DNA of 8,555 nt from Candidatus Omnitrophota bacterium (GTDB taxonomy: Bacteria > Omnitrophota > Gorgyraeia > S143-82): NCBI GenBank assembly GCA_027065215.1, contig JAMOOT010000219.1, forward strand, positions 1 to 8,555, given 5' to 3'. The translations under genes were made by a program, and so were the position numbers. Positions 1-5,831 of the stretch are shown in pieces. The notes under the pieces were generated by a model. That model was not told the origin of the DNA, searched no databases, and was given only the letters and a program-made list of their open reading frames with translations. The stretch's first letter is position 1. The number at the start of each line of letters is the position of its first letter.

Positions 1-1
1 T

Positions 2-1849
2 AAAGAAAAGGCCTTGTTAAGAGTTGCGCACAGTTATTACCGAATGGGGCAATACGAACCGGCAATCAATAAATATAAAGCCTTTCTGGAGGAGTTCTAT
101 TTTTCTAAATATATCGATGAGGCCAGGTATTATTTGGCTATGTCGTTGTTAAGCCTGAATCGTTACCTTGATGCGGAGAAAGAGTTTTGGACCTTGGTTC
201 GAGAAGGTAAGGATGCCAATTATAGGCCGTTGGCACTATACCAATTGGTAAAGTATTATTTCTCTAACAACCAATGGGCAAAGGTCCAAGAAGTTGCCCC
301 TTTATTTATAAAGGAATATCCCAAGAATGATAAGTTATCGGAAGTCCTGTTTATGTATGCTGATGCATTGATATCCGCAGGGCAGATAGATAAGGCAATC
401 GAAGCGTATGAGGCCTCAGAGAAGAATCTTTCGGAGACCTTATTGCCAAACCTCTATATCCGTAAGGGAGAAGCCTATGAGAAAAAACAAGATATTGCAT
501 CGGCTATAAAGGTATATTTAGAGATGGCCAGAAGATTTAAATACAACGAACTTTCAGCGGATGCCCTGTATAGAGCAGCGAGGCTACTGAAGGATGAGGG
601 AAAGTTGAATGAGGCGGTAAACGCCCTTTATGAATTAAAGGAAAGATTTTACAAATGGGATAAACTGCCGGAAGCATTATTCCTTCTGTCACAAGTCTTG
701 GCGCAAAAAGGGGAGTTTCGCGATGCAGAGAAGTGGCTTAGGCAGATTTTGAAGAAGTTTCCAAATTATCCAAAGAAGGATAAGGTCTATTGGTATATTG
801 CCCGTATGTTGGAACTTCAAGGTCGTTACAAAGATGCTGTTAGGGTTTATGACAAGTTATTACGCATAACGGCAAAAGAAAATAAAGGCATTAGATTAAA
901 AATATACTTGGCAAAGGCCGATGCCCTTATGCGCTCTAAACAATATCACAAGGCGATAGGGGTCTTTGCCTCTGTTTTGACTGAGTTCAAAAAGTATTCT
1001 AAGTTGGATAGAGGGAAGATATTATATAGATTGAGCATTGCCTATTTTTATAACGGTGATTATGCCAAGGCAATAGAGAGTTTCAAAGATGCAATCAAGA
1101 ACTCTCCTATAAGCCCGTGGCGATTTAAGTGCCGGTATATGCTTGGTCGGACGTATGAAGAGTCCGGGCAAATACAAGAGGCAATAGACCAATATAGTCG
1201 GATAGCAAATAACCGTTTCTTGGGCGATAGAAAATTAAAATCATTATCATGGGAGGCCCTGGGGAGGATATATCTGCGATTGGAGAAATATGATGAGGCG
1301 TTTTCTGCGCTAAAGAATGCCAGAGAATTAGCAACTGATTGGTGGCGGTTAACTGAGTTATTGCGACTGCAAGCCGATGCGCTTTTGGGGAAAAAGGATT
1401 TTGGTTCAGCGCTAAAGTTATATGTCAAGTACCTGACCCGAATTCTATCTGCCTATGATGCTGAACTAAAAGATGACAATGGTAAATTTTCGTTAGTGAT
1501 AAACCGAAAGAGCCCAGAAGCCTTTGATAAAATAATGGAGGCACTTACCAGAATAGGAGATATAAATTATCGGGCAGGAAAGTATGGGAAGGCATTGCGC
1601 GTTTATAAAAAGGTAAAGGGATTATATGAGGAGCGAGATTTGAAGCCTACAGATTGGGTTTTATACCAAATAGGGATGTGTTACAAGATGTTGGAAGAGT
1701 GGCCCAAGGCCGTTGCGTTTTTTGATAGGGTTATTGAGGAATATCCCGATAGTATTTGGGCTCGAGAAGCGCATTGGCAAAAGAACCAGATGCAGATAAT
1801 GGAGAAACTAAATCAGGCAGAAGAGGTGTTAAAGGCAGTGGAGAAATGA
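2..1849 (+). CDS. Tetratricopeptide-repeat (TPR) protein, 5' end cut by window
   Basis: The reading frame is open from the first bases of the window (codons for KEKA precede the first possible TTG start at 14), so this is the C-terminal part of a longer protein. At least 611 residues are visible and nearly all are tandem TPR helix pairs of about 34-40 residues. I count roughly 15, with the usual pattern of small and aromatic residues (for example YYRMGQYEPAINKYKAFLEE near residues 8-27, and similar AY...G.Y..AI..Y units to the C-terminus). TPR superhelices bind partner proteins or peptides. No catalytic domain is visible, and the N-terminus, where a signal peptide would be, is outside the window. 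The stop codon overlaps the start of the next gene (ATGA), so it is probably the upstream member of the operon with the FlgN/FliT-like protein and the kinase/regulator pair. A role in flagellar assembly or another envelope complex is inference. The family call is firm, the function unknown. Confidence 0.9.
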   Translation, partial: KEKALLRVAHSYYRMGQYEPAINKYKAFLEEFYFSKYIDEARYYLAMSLLSLNRYLDAEKEFWTLVREGKDANYRPLALYQLVKYYFSNNQWAKVQEVAPLFIKEYPKNDKLSEVLFMYADALISAGQIDKAIEAYEASEKNLSETLLPNLYIRKGEAYEKKQDIASAIKVYLEMARRFKYNELSADALYRAARLLKDEGKLNEAVNALYELKERFYKWDKLPEALFLLSQVLAQKGEFRDAEKWLRQILKKFPNYPKKDKVYWYIARMLELQGRYKDAVRVYDKLLRITAKENKGIRLKIYLAKADALMRSKQYHKAIGVFASVLTEFKKYSKLDRGKILYRLSIAYFYNGDYAKAIESFKDAIKNSPISPWRFKCRYMLGRTYEESGQIQEAIDQYSRIANNRFLGDRKLKSLSWEALGRIYLRLEKYDEAFSALKNARELATDWWRLTELLRLQADALLGKKDFGSALKLYVKYLTRILSAYDAELKDDNGKFSLVINRKSPEAFDKIMEALTRIGDINYRAGKYGKALRVYKKVKGLYEERDLKPTDWVLYQIGMCYKMLEEWPKAVAFFDRVIEEYPDSIWAREAHWQKNQMQIMEKLNQAEEVLKAVEK

Positions 1850-2289
1850 GAAAAGAGGTCCTTGCCTTAAAGAATTTTTTGTCTCAGCAGAAGATGTTGT
1901 ATCAAAAGATGTTTGAGATATCCCTATCCCAGAAGGAAGGGAAGGTCGATGTCGAGTTCTTATTCGCTACGTTGAGAGAAAAGCAGAGGTTGGTCTTGGA
2001 AATAGAGCAATTAGATGAAAAGATGATAGGACTTAAGGAATGGTGGAAGGTTAATAAGACCACTTTACCAGAAGAAGATCGTATAGAAATAACAAGACTT
2101 TTCTCTGAGATAGAAGAGATACTGCAAGAATTGTTAAAATTGGAAGGGATTATTGCTGAGAAGGTCAAAGGGAATCAAAAGGAGTTAGAAAGAGAGTTGG
2201 GCAAGGTAAGTGCAGGCAAGAGAGCGGTAAAGGCCTATTATGGTAAGAAAGGGTCACGAGAGTCACGATTCGTCGATCGTAGGCAGTAA
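1846..2289 (+). CDS. Small coiled-coil protein, FlgN/FliT-like flagellar chaperone candidate
   Basis: This encodes a 147-residue, highly charged, almost entirely helical protein. I chose the ATG at 1846 because it forms an ATGA overlap with the upstream stop. An in-frame TTG at 1756 would lie deep inside the TPR gene. Heptad-like stretches span about residues 1-65 and 78-122. The C-terminal tail (about residues 120-147) has the pattern K..AGKRAVKAYYG followed by FVDRR, which resembles the tail of FlgN/FliT-type flagellar export chaperones (a helical bundle, then a short G+.A+.AY segment and a terminal F-[IVL]-D motif). Those proteins hold late flagellar substrates in the cytoplasm and deliver them to the export gate. 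Sequence identity in this group is always low, so the call leans on size, helical pattern, tail and the neighbouring flagellar-type kinase and sigma-54 activator. It could instead be an unrelated coiled-coil protein. Its last 50 bases overlap the kinase gene. Confidence 0.6.
   Translation: MRKEVLALKNFLSQQKMLYQKMFEISLSQKEGKVDVEFLFATLREKQRLVLEIEQLDEKMIGLKEWWKVNKTTLPEEDRIEITRLFSEIEEILQELLKLEGIIAEKVKGNQKELERELGKVSAGKRAVKAYYGKKGSRESRFVDRRQ
2229..2233 (+). promoter_or_regulatory. Ribosome binding site for the histidine kinase (inside upstream gene)
   Basis: AAAGG lies 6 bases before the ATG at 2240. It is only a moderate Shine-Dalgarno match, but the next in-frame candidate start (TTG at 2339) has none. 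This supports the start that overlaps the upstream gene by 50 bases. Confidence 0.4.
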
Positions 2290-3043
2290 AGAGGATCTTG
2301 CCAAGGCGTTTGAGGCGTTTTCTCGCAGTAGCGCGGAATTGGTAGAGTATTTTGGTGTATTGCAACGTAGGATCGCTGATCTTACTGCGCAATTGGAGAG
2401 GTCCAAACGTTTGGCGGCTATTGGTGAGATGTCTGCCACGTTGGCTCATGAGATCCGAAACCCTTTGTCTGGCATTTCTCTTTCTGTATCTATATTGAAG
2501 CGTAGATTGAAGGGGGAAACAGAGAGAGATCTTATTCGCAACATCGAGATGGGGATAGAGCGAATGGAGGGGATAATAAGGGATATCTTGAACTTCTCTC
2601 AGGACCTTGTGGTGAGGAAAGACAAGATTGATTGGTGTGTGTTGGCAAATAAGGTTATTTCCCAGATGAGGCATCGTTTGGGAGGAAGTAATGTCCGAGT
2701 AGAGATAGAGGGAGAGGGGAGTCTGGTGGCAGATTTCTGTCTTATAGAACGGGTGTTGGTTAATCTAATAGATAACTCTTTTGATGCCTTAGATGGAAAG
2801 GGAATGATTTTTTTGATTGGGCAAGAGGATGAAGCAGGTTTTTCTATATTAGTACGGGATAATGGGCCGGGATTTTCTCAGGAAGTATTGAATAAGGCTG
2901 TGGAGCCGTTTTTTACAACAAAGACAAAAGGTACTGGTTTGGGATTGGCTATTGTTTCGAGGATCATAGAAGCGCATTCGGGCAGGATGTCCTTATCCAA
3001 TTGGGAGCAAGGAGCGGAGGTTAAGTTATGGCTACCATCTTAA
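2240..3043 (+). CDS. Cytoplasmic two-component sensor histidine kinase (NtrB/FlrB/FlgS-like)
   Basis: This 267-residue protein has a full set of HisKA/HATPase_c motifs. The H-box is HEIRNP at residues 70-75 with H70 as phosphoacceptor. The N-box is NLIDNSFDAL at 175-184, the G1 box DNGPG at 207-211, the F-box PFFTTK at 223-228 and the G2 box GTGLGLA at 231-237. There is no transmembrane helix and no PAS or GAF domain. Only about 55 mostly helical residues precede the H-box region, so the signal must come through a protein contact rather than a periplasmic sensor. It autophosphorylates on H70 and should pass phosphate to D52 of the regulator encoded directly downstream, whose gene starts 16 bases before this one ends. 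The short domain plan resembles the flagellar kinases FlrB/FleS and H. pylori FlgS. The kinase call is certain. The flagellar assignment is inferred from the regulator type and the FlgN/FliT-like neighbour. NtrB- or AtoS-type kinases of other pathways are alternatives. Confidence 0.95.
   Translation: MVRKGHESHDSSIVGSKEDLAKAFEAFSRSSAELVEYFGVLQRRIADLTAQLERSKRLAAIGEMSATLAHEIRNPLSGISLSVSILKRRLKGETERDLIRNIEMGIERMEGIIRDILNFSQDLVVRKDKIDWCVLANKVISQMRHRLGGSNVRVEIEGEGSLVADFCLIERVLVNLIDNSFDALDGKGMIFLIGQEDEAGFSILVRDNGPGFSQEVLNKAVEPFFTTKTKGTGLGLAIVSRIIEAHSGRMSLSNWEQGAEVKLWLPS
3016..3020 (+). promoter_or_regulatory. Ribosome binding site for the response regulator
   Basis: A perfect GGAGG core lies 7 bases upstream of the ATG at 3028, inside the end of the kinase gene. 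It fixes the regulator start and implies coupled translation of kinase and regulator. Confidence 0.8.
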
Positions 3044-4215
3044 TTGTTGATGACGATGAATTAGTCTTGGAATCTTTGAAAATGGTTTTAAAGGAAGCAG
3101 GATATAAGGTGAAGGCTATTTCTGTGCCAGAGAAGGCCTTGTCTGTATTTGATAAATATTCGATAGATTTGGTCATTACTGATCTGAAAATGCCAAACAT
3201 TTCAGGGATAGAACTCTTGAAGGAGATAAAACAAAAGGCTCCGGATTGTCCAGTAATAATGATGACCGCTTATGCTACAGTTGAGACAGCAGTGGAGGCA
3301 ATGAAACAGGGGGCGGTTGATTACATAATGAAGCCATTCTCTGCTGATGAGTTGGAACTAATAGTAAAACGGGCGATAAAAGAGAAGGAAATAAAAGAAG
3401 AAAATGTCAGATTGAAGGAGATAGTAAAAAGTGTAACAAAAAGTGGAGATGACCTCTTTGTTGGAGAACACCCCAAGATAAAGGAGTTGAAATGTCTGAT
3501 TGAAAAGATAGCCTTGACAGATGCAACGGTATTGATAATGGGAGAGAGTGGAACGGGCAAGGAATTAGTTGCTAAGATGATACATTCTTTAAGTTCTCGT
3601 CAGAACGGACCTTATATAAGGATGAACTGTGCAGCGATTCCAGAAGGCCTGATAGAGAGTGAACTCTTCGGCTTTGAACGAGGCGCGTTTACAGGCGCAG
3701 TGCAGCCTCGTAGAGGAAAGTTTGAATTGGCTAATGGTGGGACTATTTTATTAGATGAGATTGGAGAGATGCCGATAAATTTGCAGGCAAAACTTCTACG
3801 GGTCCTTCAAGAGAAAGAAATCGATAGGCTCGGAGGGAGGACGATTCCTATAAATGTTAGAGTGATTGCTACTACCAATAGGGATTTGGCTAAGGAGGTA
3901 AAAGAGGGGCATTTTAGAGAAGATCTGTTCTACAGACTCAGTGTATTTCCAATCTATATCCCACCATTAAGGGATCGACGGGATGATATTCCCTTATTGG
4001 TCCGGCATTTTCTTTCTATTTATTCTCGGAAGATAGGTAAAGAGATCGAAGGAGTGGAGAAAAAGGCAATGCAGATGTTGTTAAACTACGATTGGCCGGG
4101 AAATGTGAGGGAATTAGAAAATTGTATATATAGGGCAGTAATCCTTGCCAACGGCCCTACTATAAAAGAGGAAGATATATTGTTCTCTTCTGCGTTGTAT
4201 CCAACAAGGTTATGA
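3028..4215 (+). CDS. NtrC-family sigma-54 response regulator lacking a DNA-binding domain (FlgR-like)
   Basis: This encodes 395 residues. The receiver domain (about 1-120) has the acidic cluster D8-D10, phosphoacceptor D52 in TDLKMP, T80 and K102. The AAA+ sigma-54 interaction domain (about 143-385) has Walker A GESGTGKE (172-179), the sigma-54 contact loop GAFTGA (219-224), Walker B with D243-E244 in LLDEIG, an FREDLFYRL segment (296-304) with the putative arginine fingers, and sensor [12 protein letters not shown] (356-365). When phosphorylated it should oligomerise and use ATP hydrolysis to open sigma-54 RNA polymerase complexes. NtrC proteins usually run to 440-480 residues and end in a Fis-type helix-turn-helix. 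This one stops about 30 residues after sensor II, and only 39 bases separate it from the next gene, so no HTH can be encoded there in any frame. The same architecture is known in H. pylori FlgR, which activates flagellar genes without binding enhancers. Family certain; the flagellar target is inference. Confidence 0.95.
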   Translation: MATILIVDDDELVLESLKMVLKEAGYKVKAISVPEKALSVFDKYSIDLVITDLKMPNISGIELLKEIKQKAPDCPVIMMTAYATVETAVEAMKQGAVDYIMKPFSADELELIVKRAIKEKEIKEENVRLKEIVKSVTKSGDDLFVGEHPKIKELKCLIEKIALTDATVLIMGESGTGKELVAKMIHSLSSRQNGPYIRMNCAAIPEGLIESELFGFERGAFTGAVQPRRGKFELANGGTILLDEIGEMPINLQAKLLRVLQEKEIDRLGGRTIPINVRVIATTNRDLAKEVKEGHFREDLFYRLSVFPIYIPPLRDRRDDIPLLVRHFLSIYSRKIGKEIEGVEKKAMQMLLNYDWPGNVRELENCIYRAVILANGPTIKEEDILFSSALYPTRL

Positions 4216-4254
4216 ATTTGTTTTTCTCATAGTATCCAAACCCAATAAGAAATT

Positions 4255-5307
4255 ATGGATAAGAGGACAAAGATTCTTATTTCTCGAATGGGGAACATCG
4301 GTGATATGCTCTTCATAACGCCGCTTCTTTCGGCTATAAAATCGCTTATTCCACAAAGCGATGTCTATGTCCTTCTGCCGAAATACAGTAAAGAAGTTTT
4401 GATAAACAATCCTGATGTAGATTTTTTGTTCACATTTTACACAAAAACAAAGAAGTTTAGGAATAGACTACATAATGCCCTGATCTTGAGAAGATTAAAA
4501 GGAATGCGTTTTGATTACCTATTATGTTTAGATACGGATAAAAATGTGTTCTCTTTTCTAAAGAAAATTCCCTATGTGAATCTCTGGATAGGGTTCTCTT
4601 CGCCTGCACATATTGTGAAGAACTGGGATGAAGGTATCCATGCTGCAGACAATTATTTGTCTCTTTTAGAGGATGTTTTTCCCTCTATTGAAATTGGTAG
4701 GTATCGTACGAGGTTTACATTTTCTATCCCTGAAGATCAGAAGAATAAAACCAAGGCATTTTTACTTCGGTATGGGTTATCTGAACCCATCTTAATTTGT
4801 CCCTGCACCAGTCAATTTAGGCCCTCAAGGTTATGGCCCACGAGAAATTGGATCTCCCTTATTGATCGATTGCTTAAAGAAGGAAATAATTCAATCATTA
4901 TTGTTTCAAGAACTCGAAAAGAAAAACCCGTGCCAGAACTTTATAGACATTTTTGCAAGAAGATTTATTTCTGGAATAACAGAAGTCTTGTAGAAACAGC
5001 CTCTCTTATGTCCTTAGCAAAGGCAGTTGTTTGCTTAGATTCAGGTACACTCCACCTATCAACCGCTGTATCTGGTGGCAGGGTTATCTCTCTCTTTGGC
5101 CCGTCATCTCCTGTACATACTGGGCCGTACCCTAATAACGTCCCGCAATTCAGGGTTATACAAAGACTCCCTAAATGTATGGGGCCATGCAACACATTCC
5201 CGAGAGAAAAGATCCCACAAGAATGCCTTAATGCAGAATATACGCCTTGTATGGAGCAAATAGATGTGGATAGTGTGTGGAAGGCTATTTATGCCAATAC
5301 TGGATAA
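4255..5307 (+). CDS. Glycosyltransferase family 9 (ADP-heptose:LPS heptosyltransferase-like)
   Basis: This 350-residue GT-B protein opens with the family N-terminal motif ISRMGNIGDMLFITPLL (residues 9-25), whose Asp (D17) aligns with the catalytic Asp of WaaC/WaaF. The mid-region has a CTSQFRPSRLWPTRNW segment (184-199), matching the conserved hpgs...K.Wp..W motif. The donor-binding motif is LDSGTLHLSTAV (261-272), followed by SLFGPSSPVHTGP (279-291). Members transfer heptose or related sugars from nucleotide donors to LPS inner core, glycans or proteins at the cytoplasmic face of the inner membrane. The C-terminus carries four cysteines, C308, C312, C324 and C332, found in some GT9 subgroups. 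Start choice: the ATG at 4255 gives the expected short lead into the first motif, although the Shine-Dalgarno match before it is poor. It sits alone, with 39 bases before it and 113 after, and is not obviously part of either flanking operon. Family secure; sugar and acceptor unknown. In a flagellar setting it might act on a flagellar or surface glycan, but nothing proves this. Confidence 0.9.
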   Translation: MDKRTKILISRMGNIGDMLFITPLLSAIKSLIPQSDVYVLLPKYSKEVLINNPDVDFLFTFYTKTKKFRNRLHNALILRRLKGMRFDYLLCLDTDKNVFSFLKKIPYVNLWIGFSSPAHIVKNWDEGIHAADNYLSLLEDVFPSIEIGRYRTRFTFSIPEDQKNKTKAFLLRYGLSEPILICPCTSQFRPSRLWPTRNWISLIDRLLKEGNNSIIIVSRTRKEKPVPELYRHFCKKIYFWNNRSLVETASLMSLAKAVVCLDSGTLHLSTAVSGGRVISLFGPSSPVHTGPYPNNVPQFRVIQRLPKCMGPCNTFPREKIPQECLNAEYTPCMEQIDVDSVWKAIYANTG

Positions 5308-5353
5308 CCTTGCAAGGGGAAGAAGTGTTGTCATAATGAAAGATTATTTGATT

Positions 5354-5367
5354 AACCTTGATAGGTT
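5354..5367 (+). terminator. Short inverted repeat with T-rich tail (weak terminator or operator)
   Basis: AACCT, a 4-base loop TGAT, then AGGTT form a perfect 5-bp stem, followed by a T-rich run (TTATTTTAT). It lies between the glycosyltransferase gene and the OsmC gene. The stem is short with only two G:C pairs, so as an intrinsic terminator it is weak. It could equally be a small operator in front of the OsmC operon, or chance. Confidence 0.25.
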
Positions 5368-5407
5368 TTATTTTATAGGTGATAGCAGTAGGTTGTGCCT
5401 TATTCTG

Positions 5408-5415
5408 TAAGGAGG
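5408..5415 (+). promoter_or_regulatory. Strong ribosome binding site for the OsmC-family gene
   Basis: TAAGGAGG is a perfect complement to the 16S 3' end and lies 5 bases before the ATG at 5421. It decides the start against an in-frame GTG at 5379, which has no such site and would add 14 residues unlike the family. Confidence 0.85.
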
Positions 5416-5420
5416 GGGTG

Positions 5421-5831
5421 ATGAAAGAGTTAAGAGTATTGTTCCCTGGGGGAAAACAGGTTGATGTGCAGGTGGATGGATTTTTGATAAAGACAGACCA
5501 ATCACCGTCCAGTGGTGGAGCAGGTTTATTCCCAGAACCTTTTGATTACTTTTTGGCCTCATTAGCAACCTGTGCAGGTCTTTATGCACTTAATTTTTGT
5601 GATCGTCGGGGCATTTCGTCTATTGGAATGAGACTTTCTTTGCGGTGTCAATGGAACCAGGAAAAGCGATTGTATGATAGGATGGAGTTTGTTCTTTCTT
5701 TGCCAAGAGAGTTCCCTAATAAATATCGAGGGGCTATTGTAAAGGCGATGCAATTGTGTACAGTGAAGAGGCATATGGAAAGGTATTCTGAAATAGATAT
5801 GTCTTTTGAGGTGGTGAGTTCTGATGCGTAA
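5421..5831 (+). CDS. OsmC/Ohr-superfamily protein (thiol peroxidase-like)
   Basis: This encodes 136 residues, the usual length of the family (about 135-145). The two redox cysteines of OsmC/Ohr proteins are present: C51 in ASLATC at the start of the long central helix, and C113 in QLCTVKRHM. The conserved P-x-P-[FL]-D/E lead-in (PEPFDYFLASLATC, residues 38-51) is also there. In characterised members the first cysteine reduces organic or lipid hydroperoxides (or hydrogen peroxide), forms a disulphide with the second and is recycled by lipoylated or thioredoxin-type partners. The protein works as a cytoplasmic dimer. This sequence looks closer to the broad YhfA-like OsmC group than to classical Ohr, so the exact substrate is open. 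It is the first gene of a three-gene overlapping cluster with the ankyrin protein (8-base overlap) and the ferritin-like/VIT1 protein, which fits a peroxide/iron-stress role. Confidence 0.88.
   Translation: MKELRVLFPGGKQVDVQVDGFLIKTDQSPSSGGAGLFPEPFDYFLASLATCAGLYALNFCDRRGISSIGMRLSLRCQWNQEKRLYDRMEFVLSLPREFPNKYRGAIVKAMQLCTVKRHMERYSEIDMSFEVVSSDA

Noticed and set aside
231..252. TGGCAC resembling a sigma-54 -24 element
   Set aside because: No TTGC follows at the required spacing, and it is inside the TPR coding region.
1060..1428. 122-codon open frame on the minus strand
   Set aside because: It is antisense to well-formed TPR repeats, has no Shine-Dalgarno site worth noting and no recognisable motif.
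1756..1845. Upstream TTG start for the FlgN/FliT-like gene
   Set aside because: The 30 added residues are the TPR coding sequence read in another frame. The ATG at 1846 gives a classic ATGA stop/start overlap.
2165..2674. 169-codon open frame on the minus strand
   Set aside because: It lies opposite the kinase gene, whose H-box and other conserved motifs are firmly supported. Its protein has no recognisable domain and its composition looks like a reverse-strand shadow.
5379..5420. GTG start adding 14 residues to the OsmC-family protein
   Set aside because: No ribosome binding site precedes it, and it runs through the perfect TAAGGAGG site that serves the ATG at 5421.
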